Shown: piece after piece, positions 52,568 through 61,910 of the stretch
Layout: every line of letters starts with the position of its first letter
Numbering within the stretch: the first letter of the stretch is position 1
DNA from: Pelobacter sp.
Lineage (GTDB): Bacteria; Desulfobacterota; Desulfuromonadia; Geobacterales; Pseudopelobacteraceae
Assembly: GCA_030824515.1 (NCBI GenBank)
Contig: JAVBXN010000021.1
Coordinates: 1 to 64,000, forward strand
DNA: 64,000 nucleotides
Reading direction: 5' to 3'
Position numbers and translations under genes: made by a program
Notes under the pieces: generated by a model
Databases searched by the model: none
Told to the model about the DNA's origin: nothing
Seen by the model: the letters and a program-made list of their open reading frames with translations, nothing else

Positions 52568-53536
52568 GAGTCCGCCCCAGGTCAAACCGCCCCCAAAGCC
52601 CATGGTCAGCACCAGGTGGCCCGGCTTGATCGTGCCGTTGCGCAGGTTTTCGTCCAGCACCAGCGCCACCGAAGCGGCCGAGGTGTTACCGCAACGGTCC
52701 AGGTTGAGCAGAAAACGTTCCTTGGGGAAACCGCTCTTTTTGGAGATGAAATCGATCATGCGGATGTTGGCCTGGTGCGGGATGATGTAATCCAGGTCGG
52801 CCGGAGTGATGCCGGCTTTCGCGCAGAGCTTGTTGATGATGTCGGGAATGACTTCCGTGGCAAAGACGTAGACCTGCTTACCGGCCATTTGGAAATAGAC
52901 ATCGCGGGCTTCGATGGTTTCGGGAGTGACCGGATTGCGCGAACCGGAGGAAGGCACCTGGATCAGTTGCCAGCCCTTGCCGTCGCTGCGCATGTAGGTA
53001 TGCTGAATCCCGGTTTTTTCGTCTCCGCCGCTGCTCAGAATGGCCGCGCCGGCGCCGTCGCCGAAGAGCGGGCAGCTGTTCTTGTCGTTGAAATCGAGGA
53101 TTTTGGAGTAGGTGTCGGCGCCGATCGCCATTACTGTCTTGTACTTGCCGCATTTAATGAAGTTGTCGGCAACTTCCAGAGCATAGACAAAGCTGGAACA
53201 GACCGCGTTGATATCAAAGGCAAAGGCATTCTTGGCGGCAATGTTTTCCTGTACGATGCAGGCGGTGGATGGCAGGCTCATGTCCGGCGTGGATGTGCCC
53301 ACCACGATGCAGTCGATCTCTTCCGCCGAAATTCCGGCTGCTTCCAGCGCGTTTTTTGCAGCGATAGTGGCCAGGTCGGAAGTGGCCTGATCCGCGTGGG
53401 CGAAACGGCGCTCGCGGATACCGGTGCGTGAGAAAATCCACTCATCGGCGTTTTCCACCAGATAATCGAAATGGCTGTTGGGTATGACCCGGTCCGGCAT
53501 GCAGGAACCGCTGCCGATGATTTTTGAAACGATCAT
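52553..53536 (-). CDS. fabH: 3-oxoacyl-ACP synthase III (KAS III)
   Basis: 327 aa from ATG at 53536 behind GGGGAGAAA; a longer in-frame start at 53602 is rejected. Catalytic triad: Cys113 in NAVCSSF, His in IIPHQANIRM, Asn in CGNTSAASV. It condenses acetyl-CoA (or another acyl-CoA) with malonyl-ACP to start fatty acid synthesis. It stands alone here rather than in a fab cluster. Confidence 0.95.
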   Translation of the reverse strand: MIVSKIIGSGSCMPDRVIPNSHFDYLVENADEWIFSRTGIRERRFAHADQATSDLATIAAKNALEAAGISAEEIDCIVVGTSTPDMSLPSTACIVQENIAAKNAFAFDINAVCSSFVYALEVADNFIKCGKYKTVMAIGADTYSKILDFNDKNSCPLFGDGAGAAILSSGGDEKTGIQHTYMRSDGKGWQLIQVPSSGSRNPVTPETIEARDVYFQMAGKQVYVFATEVIPDIINKLCAKAGITPADLDYIIPHQANIRMIDFISKKSGFPKERFLLNLDRCGNTSAASVALVLDENLRNGTIKPGHLVLTMGFGGGLTWGGLLIRF

Positions 53537-53672
53537 TTTCTCCCCGATTCCGTCCGCCAGGGACGAACGAATTTTATTCTGAATAAACGTAACTGTTATC
53601 ACACAGGAAAACGTTGTTTGTCAAATTGAATACACAAGTGACGTAGCATTTTTGACACAACAAAACTGTTGT

Positions 53673-53996
53673 TCAATTCTCCCCGCGAAAGCGGAGAATG
53701 TCCACCAGCGAAAAAGCCCAGACCAGAAAAAATGCGGCCAGCACCCCTTTTCCGAAGCCGCTGGCACCGTCCAGCGCCTTGATCACTTCGGACGGCGAGA
53801 TGCTGATCGCGCCGCCGGCGATCTGCGAGGCTATCACCGGCGAGAGGCCCCTCAACAACACGAACAGCGCCAGCAGCAGGATCAGGTTTACGATTACGAG
53901 GATGATGCCGCCGACGGCCTTGCGGCCGAGATAGAGCTGGCCCAGGCCGGGCAGCACCAGCGCCGAAAGCAGCAGTGCAGTCATTTTTCTGTTCAT
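53673..53996 (-). CDS. Small membrane protein, TM2/DUF5683-like
   Basis: 107 aa with three hydrophobic segments (about 5-22, 27-48, 85-102). PGLGQLYLGRKAVGGII matches the hairpin motif of TM2-type proteins. Function unknown. Its start overlaps the stop of the phosphatase gene by 4 bp. The 53537-53672 spacer before fabH holds no gene. Confidence 0.7.
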   Translation of the reverse strand: MNRKMTALLLSALVLPGLGQLYLGRKAVGGIILVIVNLILLLALFVLLRGLSPVIASQIAGGAISISPSEVIKALDGASGFGKGVLAAFFLVWAFSLVDILRFRGEN

Positions 53997-54793
53997 ACGG
54001 CGCCTCCATTGGCCGCGCCGGAAAGCGTGGCGATCATCTCGTCATGGATCAGGCCGTTGCTGGCCACGATCCGGTTGTTGAACACGTCATAGGCGGAACC
54101 GTCAAAGGTTGTCACGGTCCCACCCGCTTCGCGCACCAGCAGCACTCCCGCGGCCACGTCCCACGCCTTCAGCTTCAGTTCCCAGAAACCATCCAGCCGT
54201 CCTGCCGCCACATAGGCCAGGTCCAGCGCCGCGGCGCCCGCCCGGCGGATGCCGCGGGCGGCTTTCTGGAAAGTGATGAAATTGTCGAAATTGTTGGCCG
54301 GGTCACTGGCGCAGTCGTACGGGAAACCGGTCCCCAGCAGAGAGCTTTTCAGGGGCGCGCGGCCGGAAACGGATATCCGGCGGCCATTCAGAAAAGCGCC
54401 GCCCCCCCTGGTTGCGGTGAACAGTTCATCCTGGACCGGATTGTAAATAACGCCCGCCAGCAGTTCTTGATCGCACATAAGACCGATTGAGGAACAGAAC
54501 CAGGGGAAACCGTGGGCATAGTTGGTGGTGCCGTCAACCGGATCGATGATCCAGCGGCAGGGTGAGCCACCCTGCGGATACTGTCCTTCTTCGGCCACGA
54601 TATCGTGGTCCGGAAATTTCGACCGCAGATGCTCAACAATCAGGCGCTCCGATTCCCGGTCAACCTCGGTCACCAGGTCCTTGTCACCTTTCAGGTCGAT
54701 ATCCAGAACCGATGTGAAGCGATAGCGCTGAAAGGCTCCGGCTATGCGGGCGGCCTCGACCGCCGCATCAAGATACTGTTGTAAATCCGGCAT
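53993..54793 (-). CDS. suhB: Inositol monophosphatase family protein
   Basis: 266 aa from ATG at 54793 behind GGAGAT. Metal ligands are visible in VAEEG, WIIDPVDGTTNYAHG and the C-terminal KAWDVAAG. It dephosphorylates inositol 1-phosphate or related sugar phosphates (in some species also fructose 1,6-bisphosphate). E. coli SuhB additionally helps rRNA antitermination; that role cannot be read here. Confidence 0.92.
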   Translation of the reverse strand: MPDLQQYLDAAVEAARIAGAFQRYRFTSVLDIDLKGDKDLVTEVDRESERLIVEHLRSKFPDHDIVAEEGQYPQGGSPCRWIIDPVDGTTNYAHGFPWFCSSIGLMCDQELLAGVIYNPVQDELFTATRGGGAFLNGRRISVSGRAPLKSSLLGTGFPYDCASDPANNFDNFITFQKAARGIRRAGAAALDLAYVAAGRLDGFWELKLKAWDVAAGVLLVREAGGTVTTFDGSAYDVFNNRIVASNGLIHDEMIATLSGAANGGAV

Positions 54794-54812
54794 ATTGATC
54801 TCCAATAAAAAT

Positions 54813-54834
54813 AAGGCGGCTTTCAAGCCGCCTT
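54813..54834 (-). promoter_or_regulatory. Hairpin in the suhB leader
   Basis: AAGGCGGCTT-tc-AAGCCGCCTT is a 10-bp perfect stem followed on the minus strand by ATTTTTATT. It lies 20 bp upstream of the suhB start. It looks like an intrinsic terminator or attenuator, but no upstream minus-strand gene was found. Confidence 0.55.
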
Positions 54835-54890
54835 GGCACGGCAGTGTAGCAGACAGCGGCAGGCAAGGCAAGACCGCCCGTCATTCTGTT

Positions 54891-54919
54891 TTGACTTTGT
54901 ACCGTGATTAATGCATAGT
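54891..54919 (+). promoter_or_regulatory. Candidate promoter of the yggT-divIVA unit
   Basis: TTGACT (54891-54896), 17 bp, CATAGT (54914-54919). It lies 36 bp before the yggT start. Confidence 0.45.
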
Positions 54920-54954
54920 GAATGCTATTTTAACCATGGTGACGGGGTAATCTG

Positions 54955-55281
54955 ATGGTGCTCTTCGGAAACATACTGCTGGCGCTGGCCAAAATCGTAG
55001 AACTGGCCAGCGGTCTTCTGACGATCTACAAATACATACTCCTGGCCAGCGTGATCGTCTCGTGGGTCAACGCCGACCCCTACAATCCGATCGTCAATTT
55101 CATCTATCGCGTCACCGATCCGCTGCTGCGACGAATCCGCCGGCACATGCCCGATACCGGCATGCTTGACCTGTCGCCGCTGGTCGCCTTTGCCGCGATT
55201 TATGTGATCCAGATCATCTTTTTCGACACCGCCTACCACTATCTGGTGGGCAGCGGCATGTCACTCAAACTGCGAGGTTAA
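54955..55281 (+). CDS. yggT: YggT family membrane protein
   Basis: 108 aa with two YggT-type hydrophobic segments (about 5-38 and 75-97) and the motif SWVNADPYNPIVNFIYRVTDPLLRRIRR. In many bacteria YggT is encoded near division or osmotic-stress genes; its exact role is unclear. It is followed by a DivIVA-domain gene after 5 bp and then yggU, a known arrangement. Confidence 0.92.
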   Translation: MVLFGNILLALAKIVELASGLLTIYKYILLASVIVSWVNADPYNPIVNFIYRVTDPLLRRIRRHMPDTGMLDLSPLVAFAAIYVIQIIFFDTAYHYLVGSGMSLKLRG

Positions 55282-55286
55282 CAGCA

Positions 55287-55739
55287 ATGAAGATTTCTCC
55301 GCTCGATATCCAGCAGCAGCAGTTCAAGGTCAAGACATTCAGAGGGCTTGATCCGGAAGATGTGGATGTCTTCCTGCAATCGGTGGCCGGAGAGATGGAA
55401 GGGCTGATCCGCGAGAATAACGAACTGAAGGAACAACTGTCCCGTCACACCCGTGATGCACTGGATATGGCCGAACGGGAGCGGGAACTCCGTCAAACCC
55501 TGCTTTCCGCACAGCGTGTGATCGAAGAGATGAAAGCCAATGCCCATAAGGAAGCCGAACTGATCGTCTCCGAGGCCGAGTTGAAAGGGGAGCGGATAGT
55601 GGCCGACGCCGAACGCCAGCTTGGCGATTTGAAGAGTCGCATCGAAGAGGTCCGCCGCCAGAAGATTCAGTTTGAGATGAGCTTCAAAGGCCTGCTGGAC
55701 AGTTTTTCTCGTCAACTTTCCGGTGATGAACCAAGCTGA
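55287..55739 (+). CDS. DivIVA domain-containing protein
   Basis: 150 aa. The N-terminal motif KISPLDIQQQQFKVKTFRG is the DivIVA membrane-binding start, followed by a long coiled coil (about 35-140). DivIVA proteins sense negative membrane curvature and organise division or growth proteins; in Desulfuromonadales the role is not established. It overlaps yggU by 17 bp. Confidence 0.88.
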   Translation: MKISPLDIQQQQFKVKTFRGLDPEDVDVFLQSVAGEMEGLIRENNELKEQLSRHTRDALDMAERERELRQTLLSAQRVIEEMKANAHKEAELIVSEAELKGERIVADAERQLGDLKSRIEEVRRQKIQFEMSFKGLLDSFSRQLSGDEPS

Positions 55740-56040
55740 TCATCCATTTTTCACCATCGTCGAAGACGGCGTTATCCTGAACATTCATGTCCAGCCCCGG
55801 GCCTCGAAGAATCAGGTTTGTGGCCTGCAGGGTGAAGCGCTCAAGATCAGGCTCACCTCGCCGCCGGTTGAGGGTGCGGCCAACAAGCTTTGCCGCGAAT
55901 ACCTGGCCGATCTTTTCGGAGTAGCCAAATCATACGTGGAGATCATCTCCGGAGAAACCTCCCGCCACAAAAGAGTCAGAATTTCCGGTGATCCCGCACA
56001 ATTCAAGAAAATTATCGACACCATTATTATCTCCCGCTGA
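55723..56040 (+). CDS. yggU: DUF167 family protein YggU
   Basis: 105 aa. HVQPRASKNQVCGLQGEALK and SPPVEGAANKLCREYLA identify DUF167. Small cytoplasmic protein of unknown function, encoded after yggT and divIVA. The start lies within the end of the divIVA frame. Confidence 0.93.
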   Translation: MMNQADHPFFTIVEDGVILNIHVQPRASKNQVCGLQGEALKIRLTSPPVEGAANKLCREYLADLFGVAKSYVEIISGETSRHKRVRISGDPAQFKKIIDTIIISR

Positions 56041-56071
56041 TAACGGGAATACACCCAGAAAGGATTTTTAC

Positions 56072-56557
56072 ATGGCACAGGCAAAAACAGGCGACAAGGT
56101 CAAGGTCCACTACACCGGCACGCTGGAAGACGGAAGCATATTTGATACATCGGAAGGTTCTGCGGAACGTTGCGATGACGACGGCGGCGAAGGTTGTGGC
56201 TGCGGCGGCCAGGCAACCTGCCCGATGGAATTTGTTATCGGGCAGGGCAACCTGATTCCCATGTTCGAGGAAGCCGTGATCGGCCTTGAAGTGGGACAGA
56301 GCGTCAAGGTGTCGATTCCTGCCGACGACGCCTATGGCCAACGGGCGGAAGAGATGGTGGCGGTATTGGATCGCAGCGAGATTCCGGCAGACATCAATCC
56401 GGAGCCGGGCCAGCAGATGGAAGTGATCCTGCAGGACGGCAGCCCGATGCCGGTACTGGTCACCGAAGTCACCGACAAGACCATCACACTGGACGCCAAC
56501 CATCCGCTGGCCGGCTGCGACCTTAATTTCGAAATCAGGCTGATAGAAATCCTCTAG
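56072..56557 (+). CDS. SlyD-type FKBP peptidyl-prolyl isomerase with Cys-rich insert
   Basis: 161 aa from ATG at 56072 behind AAAGGAT. The FKBP core (VKVHYTGTLEDGSIFDTS; GQGNLIPMFEEAVIGLEVG) is split by an insert-in-flap chaperone domain at about 85-140, as in SlyD. An additional acidic loop has cysteines 34, 42, 44 and 50 (CDDDGGEGCGCGG), which could bind metal. It isomerises prolyl bonds and holds unfolded clients in the cytoplasm. Confidence 0.92.
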   Translation: MAQAKTGDKVKVHYTGTLEDGSIFDTSEGSAERCDDDGGEGCGCGGQATCPMEFVIGQGNLIPMFEEAVIGLEVGQSVKVSIPADDAYGQRAEEMVAVLDRSEIPADINPEPGQQMEVILQDGSPMPVLVTEVTDKTITLDANHPLAGCDLNFEIRLIEIL

Positions 56558-56969
56558 CAGACTTATTCCCGCGATCAGCGTCGTAAATGGCCAGGATCCC
56601 GTCCCCCCTTCTCCCGCTAGAGGGGGGACGGAATTCAGGCGCCTGCTTATCGACAACACCCCGCCTCTTGATACGCAACACATCATTTTATTTCACCCCA
56701 CAGCACTAATTCCCGCACACACCAGCGCCCTTTCCAGCCAATCAAGCTCAACAAATGTACATAAAATACCGTTATATATTTTACAAACCACCAAGAGACT
56801 AGATTGGCGACGACATTTTCCAAAATTAAATAAACATTCAATTACAGCAAGTTATCGCGCATCAGACATCCGTATACATTTTTTTGTTATTAAACGATGT
56901 TTGTATTGATATTTTATTATTATTTATAGATAATAACAAAATCTTGATCGCAAACGAAGGGAGACGGTT
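56558..56969. other. 412-bp intergenic region
   Basis: A hairpin CCGTCCCCCCT (56599-56609) / AGGGGGGACGG (56621-56631) lies 42 bp after the isomerase stop; it lacks a T-tract, so it may stabilise RNA rather than terminate. From about 56700 the DNA becomes very AT-rich up to the start of the next gene, typical of a promoter region, but no clear -35/-10 pair was chosen. Confidence 0.55.
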
Positions 56970-59195
56970 ATGAGAAAATCCGGTCAGGCAACGCTCTTGG
57001 GACTGTCCGCAGTGCTGATACTTATCACCGCTGCATTTGCCGCTGTACCACAGACCATCAACTACCAGGGCTATCTGAAGGGGAGCAGCGGAGCTCCGGT
57101 CAACAGCGCAACCAACATGGTTTTCTCGCTCTACAGCACAACCAGCGGCGTCAGACCGGTGTGGGGCAGCGGCACCGTGAGCATAACACCGGCCAACGGC
57201 ATTTACAGCGTTGAGCTGGGCAAGAGCCCGCAACCGGCACTCGGCATTGCCTTCAACCGGCCGTACTGGCTGGGAATAACCGCGGGGACCGATCCTGAGA
57301 TGCGGCCGCTTCAGCCGCTGACCAGTGTGCCGTACGCATTGCATGCGGTGGAATCGGAAATAGTGCCGGACGGCAGCATAACCGCGGCCAAGCTTGCCGA
57401 CAGCTCCGTATCCGCCGTCAAACTGGCTGACGGCAGCATAACGGCAGCCAAGCTTGACACAGCCTATGTGAAAAAGGCCGGCGACACCATGACCGGAGTG
57501 CTGGCCCTGCCTGTCAATGGTCTCGCAGTAGGCACGAACCAACTCGTGGTGAACAACGGTAATGTCGGCATCGGCACAACAACGACACCCGCCAGACTCT
57601 CGCTGGCCGCCACGTCCGGTTTCATGGCGGATTATGGCAGCAGCTCAACCTGGGGAGTCCTCCGCTTCCTGGAAGGTCCTACTGTCCGGAGCTATCTCGG
57701 ATACGGCGATACAGGTGGTTTTATGGTGAATTCGCTGGCCGATTCCTCCGGGTTCTATGCAGTCACCGGCGGTCTGCACCTGACCGCCAACGTTGATGCC
57801 ACCAAGGGGATCACCGTCACTCCGACCGGCAACATCGGTGTCGGCACTACGGCTCCGGCAGCAAGAATGCATCTGAAGGGTAACAGCTATCCCGACTCTT
57901 TCATGTTCCTCGACACCACGGCTGCAGCCCAGGATTCGGGTTTGCGCTTCCTCGAAAACGGAGTAACCAAGTCCCACCTCTACTGGTCAACAGCAACCCA
58001 GACGCTCAAATTACAGGGAAGCGGGGCTTCGGGCCTGGACATAACCACAACCGGCAATATCGGAATCGGCACTGCAACGCCATCAGCCAAGTTCTCGGTT
58101 TCCGGCACCGGCGGATTCATAAGCGACTTCGCCAGCACCAGCACCTGGGGGATCCTGCGTTTTCTTGAAGGCGCGACCACGCGCACTTATCTTGGGTACG
58201 GAGATACGGGAGGATTTTTAACAAATTCAACGGCTGACTCTTCAGGTCTCCGTGCCGTGACCGGCTCCCTGCACCTGACGGCAAATACTGATGCCACAAG
58301 GGGCATCACCATTACGTCCGCCGGTAACGCCGGCATGGGAACAACGACTCCAGCCGCACGGTTTCACCTGAAAGGCAACAGCTATCCTGATTCGTTCATT
58401 TTCCTGGACACAACGGCAGCAGCCCAGGACTCCGGTCTCCGCTTTCTTGAAAATGGCGTGACAAAGTCACACCTGTTCTGGCTGTCTTCGGCACAAACCC
58501 TGGCATTACGGGGAAGCGGTTATCTGGGGCTGGACATAGCTGCTAATGGCAATGTAGGTGTCGGCACCACGGCTCCCGCTGAAAAGATGCATGTCTGGGG
58601 AGATTTCCTCAGGGTGGAAGGCGGTGGCAGCGAACGGGCCTACATTGGTGGTGACGGCGCCGGAGGCGATGTACAGATCGGAAGCATGAATGCCGCTATT
58701 ACAAACGTCGCCATGTACAACACGGCTACCAACACCTACATGTCAGTTTACCTGAAGAATGTTCATGTCATGGGCGGCGCTGACCTGGCGGAACCGTTTA
58801 ACACTGTGGACGCCAACAAGCCGGAACCTGGCATGGTGATGGCAATCGACAGCAATAACCCGGGCCAGTTGCTCCTGGCGGAAACAGCCTATGACACGAA
58901 AGTGGCCGGTATTGTCAGCGGAGCCAACGGTATCAGCGCGGGTATGACCATGTCCCAGGAAGGAACCCTGGCAAGCGGATCGGTTCCGGTGGCACTCTCG
59001 GGGCGTGTCTATGCCTGGGCTGACGCATCTTATGGAGCGATCACCCCGGGTGACCTGCTCACCACTTCGGATACGCCCGGTCACGCGATGAAGGTCGCGG
59101 ACCATGGCAGGGCACAGGGTGCTATCATCGGCAAAGCCATGTCAAAACTGTCCGAAGGCAAAGGTCTGGTGCTTGTGCTGGTTACCCTTCAGTAG
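56970..59195 (+). CDS. Large exported tail-fibre-like repeat protein
   Basis: 741 aa with a signal peptide (about 1-25). The N-terminal domain (about 26-130; TINYQGYLKG ... VPYALHA) is common in exported proteins of Geobacter and related bacteria. Two repeats of about 164 residues follow (207-370 and 371-534), each with GTTTPAAR, STWGxLRFLEG, SYLGYGDTGGF and LHLKGNSYPDSF-type segments. The end (about 590-741; ADLAEPF, MVMAIDS, SGRVYAWADA) resembles the C-terminal domain of phage tail or adhesin-like proteins. Likely a surface fibre. Confidence 0.72.
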   Translation: MRKSGQATLLGLSAVLILITAAFAAVPQTINYQGYLKGSSGAPVNSATNMVFSLYSTTSGVRPVWGSGTVSITPANGIYSVELGKSPQPALGIAFNRPYWLGITAGTDPEMRPLQPLTSVPYALHAVESEIVPDGSITAAKLADSSVSAVKLADGSITAAKLDTAYVKKAGDTMTGVLALPVNGLAVGTNQLVVNNGNVGIGTTTTPARLSLAATSGFMADYGSSSTWGVLRFLEGPTVRSYLGYGDTGGFMVNSLADSSGFYAVTGGLHLTANVDATKGITVTPTGNIGVGTTAPAARMHLKGNSYPDSFMFLDTTAAAQDSGLRFLENGVTKSHLYWSTATQTLKLQGSGASGLDITTTGNIGIGTATPSAKFSVSGTGGFISDFASTSTWGILRFLEGATTRTYLGYGDTGGFLTNSTADSSGLRAVTGSLHLTANTDATRGITITSAGNAGMGTTTPAARFHLKGNSYPDSFIFLDTTAAAQDSGLRFLENGVTKSHLFWLSSAQTLALRGSGYLGLDIAANGNVGVGTTAPAEKMHVWGDFLRVEGGGSERAYIGGDGAGGDVQIGSMNAAITNVAMYNTATNTYMSVYLKNVHVMGGADLAEPFNTVDANKPEPGMVMAIDSNNPGQLLLAETAYDTKVAGIVSGANGISAGMTMSQEGTLASGSVPVALSGRVYAWADASYGAITPGDLLTTSDTPGHAMKVADHGRAQGAIIGKAMSKLSEGKGLVLVLVTLQ

Positions 59196-59258
59196 AACAT
59201 GTATCAATTCTGGTTTTTTATGTTACGTCTACTACCGGGCAAGGGAGGACAAGCAACC

Positions 59259-60668
59259 ATGAATCCTTTACGCAAATATTACCTGCCACTTTTGCTATTC
59301 ATAATAACGCTGAGCCTCACCTGTTCAGCTTTTGCCCAGGTACCGCTCCGCATTTCAATCAAATTCATCCTGGATGCATCCGGCAACCGGCCGGCAACAG
59401 GAAACCTGAACACCGACGCCGAGATAAATACCGAATTTACCTCCGCCATCAATATCCTGGCCAGGGCCTATACCGAATTTTCTGTCGACCGAATCGAGTT
59501 TGTAGACCTTTCCGGCTTGAGCCAGTGGTATTCCACTTCCGCGGCTACCACCACCGGGCGTGACCAGTTGCGCACCGCCGCCATTGCCGCACCGGCCACC
59601 TATCACTGGCGAACGGACGCCATCAACATATACATAAATGGCGGTACGAGTTCGGCCATTAGCGATTTCCCTCCGAACAACAACATTATTCTGATGAACC
59701 AGTGGTGCGGCAACACCCCTTCATGCATTCTTCATGAGATGGGACACAGCCTCAATCTCATGCATACGCATGAGCCCTGCTGCACCAACCAGGATGCCTG
59801 CGCTGACACCATCACAGACAATTCAAGCTGGACCAAGGATCAGCTAGCCCAGAACAATTACGGTTGCCTCTACGCCAGCTGTACAGCCAGCCAGAAAAAC
59901 GCGGTAGACCTGGTCTACAACAATGTCATGTCGTATCACACCGATGAACCGCAACTCAGGCTCTCCCCCTGCCAGATGGACAGAGTCAGCAGTCAGGCAT
60001 ATGGCGACAGGAACTGGATAGCTTCCAAGATACCGGTATATGTCAATAAATATGTGGCTGGCACTTCCGGCACGTTTGCCTCACCCTATATGACACTGCA
60101 GGGCGCTCTCAACGCAGGAGGGTTGGACAACAGGGTGTTGGTTCTTCAACAGGGCACCTATACCACGTCACAGGAATTGATCAATTTCAACCTGCTCGAT
60201 ATCGTCACCCGCTCCGGTCCTTCCAGTTTTTCGCTTCCAGGCGTCCAGAAATATATACTGCCGGTGGAGTTGGAAAACTCGAAAAATCCGGGCGTGAGCA
60301 ATGCGATCAAATCGGTGCAAAACGAGGACCGGTCGGCAAGAAACGTTGAAAAAACCTCGGCAATAGCGGAAACAAATGCCGTGAGACCGGAAGAGAAGGC
60401 CGCCATCAGGGCTGATGCCAATGCCAGGGCAAAATTTCACAACGACAATGCAATCAAGGGACTTCTGGATGCCGAACAGTTCGCGGAGAGCAATGAAAAA
60501 CTGGCCATACAGCTGGAGCTGGCTCAACGGTACCGTGATGCGGGTGATTGCGGTAACGCGATACGGTTTTTCAGAAAGGTGGCTGAAACCACCGATCAAC
60601 CGGGCCTGAAAGAGGAAGCTCTTTCACAGATAGGGCGGTGCGACAAGAAAAGCAATATCGGGAAATAA
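59259..60668 (+). CDS. Exported metzincin-type zinc metalloprotease
   Basis: 469 aa from ATG at 59259 behind GGGAGG. Signal peptide to about residue 26. The zinc motif is His159-Glu160-MG-His163-SLNLM-His169, with a Met-turn in NVMSYH near 224; cysteines near 150-190 may form disulfides. This fits M43/pappalysin-like proteases; the usual Gly in the motif is Asn. The C-terminal 120 residues are charged and helical, TPR-like (QRYRDAGDCGNAIRFFRKV). It lies between two other secreted-protein genes. Confidence 0.7.
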   Translation: MNPLRKYYLPLLLFIITLSLTCSAFAQVPLRISIKFILDASGNRPATGNLNTDAEINTEFTSAINILARAYTEFSVDRIEFVDLSGLSQWYSTSAATTTGRDQLRTAAIAAPATYHWRTDAINIYINGGTSSAISDFPPNNNIILMNQWCGNTPSCILHEMGHSLNLMHTHEPCCTNQDACADTITDNSSWTKDQLAQNNYGCLYASCTASQKNAVDLVYNNVMSYHTDEPQLRLSPCQMDRVSSQAYGDRNWIASKIPVYVNKYVAGTSGTFASPYMTLQGALNAGGLDNRVLVLQQGTYTTSQELINFNLLDIVTRSGPSSFSLPGVQKYILPVELENSKNPGVSNAIKSVQNEDRSARNVEKTSAIAETNAVRPEEKAAIRADANARAKFHNDNAIKGLLDAEQFAESNEKLAIQLELAQRYRDAGDCGNAIRFFRKVAETTDQPGLKEEALSQIGRCDKKSNIGK

Positions 60669-60706
60669 TACCGGTTCCAGATCAAGGTTGATCTCAAGGG
60701 GGCGAT

Positions 60707-61831
60707 ATGAAAACATCAATTCTGGTCAAGGCGCCGATATTTCTTGCGGTGCTGACTTTGTCCGCATCTGCTTTTGCGGCATACACCCAGCCGACTTCCA
60801 CCTTCGGGAGTGCCGGGGGCAGTTCCGTCTCCGGAAATTATTCAAATATCGGCACACTGGGGCAGCCAGGGATCGTCGGCAACTCCGCCAGCAATTCCTA
60901 CAGCGCAGAACACGGTTTTTATCCGCTGCTGGGTGGGCTGAAGCTTCTCTATCCCATCATTTCTGCCACACCCGGCATATTGACATTTTCCTTGATACCG
61001 GGTACCAGCTACGATCTTCCGCTGTCAATCAGCAATGCCGGCGGCAGTACCCTTAACTGGGCTATTTCCAAAAACGTTGCTGACAGCATATTCACCTTTA
61101 CTCCAGCCAGTGGAACCGGGAACAGCAGCGTAACGGTAAGTGCCAATGCGACCGGACTGGCTCCAAGCTCAATCCCCTATAGCAACACCCTTATGGTAAG
61201 CGGCGAAGGTATTTCCGAAACGGTATTGATTCAACTGGATCTGACCGTAAGTCCGGCACCGGTAATGTACACGCTGGCGGTGACCCTTAAGCTGGCTACC
61301 ACCGACAAGGGCGGTGGCACCGTTACCAGCACCTCAGTCAGCCCTCAACCGGTTTTTAATATCCCCAACCTCTCCTGTCAGCGAACCGGAGGCTTGTCTG
61401 ACATTACCTGCAGCCAGGATTTCCCGGCCGGCAGCACCGTGACTCTATCGCAAACACCCGACAGCAACAGCCAATGGGCCACTTGGGGCGCGCCCGGCTG
61501 CGGCAGCAATCCGAATTGCCAGATCGCGCTGAACACACCGCAGGGAACCGATGCTACCTTCCCGTATGCATCAATGGCCAGGATAAACCTCGGCACCGGC
61601 TATGAGTCGCTGGTGGCGGCCTATGCCGGGGCAGCTGTCTCCGACACGATCCTGGCTCGGGCAGTTACGTTTCCGCTGGAAGATCTGGTATTGAATTCCG
61701 GAAAAGAGATAACACTGATGGGAGGACTGGATGCCTATTACGCCGCCCAGAGCGGGCAGTATTCGACTCTCAGTGGCAACCTGACGGTCGCAACCGGTTC
61801 GCTGGTCGTGGACAAACTGATTATCAAGTAG
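60707..61831 (+). CDS. Exported protein with BACON-like domain
   Basis: 374 aa with a signal peptide (about 1-24) behind AAGGGGGCGAT. Residues about 25-70 match a GSSVSGNYSNIGTLGQP motif seen in exported proteins. A BACON-like Ig domain follows (about 90-180; ISNAGGSTLNWAIS, FTPASGTGNSSVTVSANATGL). A cysteine-containing region (225-285) and a C-terminal tail (290-374) end the protein. BACON domains bind carbohydrates or mucins in some bacteria; the ligand here is unknown. Confidence 0.65.
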   Translation: MKTSILVKAPIFLAVLTLSASAFAAYTQPTSTFGSAGGSSVSGNYSNIGTLGQPGIVGNSASNSYSAEHGFYPLLGGLKLLYPIISATPGILTFSLIPGTSYDLPLSISNAGGSTLNWAISKNVADSIFTFTPASGTGNSSVTVSANATGLAPSSIPYSNTLMVSGEGISETVLIQLDLTVSPAPVMYTLAVTLKLATTDKGGGTVTSTSVSPQPVFNIPNLSCQRTGGLSDITCSQDFPAGSTVTLSQTPDSNSQWATWGAPGCGSNPNCQIALNTPQGTDATFPYASMARINLGTGYESLVAAYAGAAVSDTILARAVTFPLEDLVLNSGKEITLMGGLDAYYAAQSGQYSTLSGNLTVATGSLVVDKLIIK

Positions 61832-61854
61832 GGTTTCAACAGGATTAATACGCA

Positions 61855-61882
61855 AAGAGGCCGGCATAATCGCCGACCTCTT
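61855..61882. terminator. Hairpin between convergent genes
   Basis: AAGAGGCCGGC (61855-61865) pairs with GCCGACCTCTT (61872-61882) with one mismatch. It lies between the stops of the BACON-like gene and the flavodiiron gene and could serve both strands; the T-tracts are weak. Confidence 0.6.
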
Positions 61883-61910
61883 CGTTATGATTCGAAGACC
61901 TGAAGCGAAT

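Noticed and set aside
54813-54834. Terminator of an upstream minus-strand gene
   Set aside because: The upstream genes (yggT onwards) are on the plus strand, so the hairpin is kept only as a leader element of suhB.
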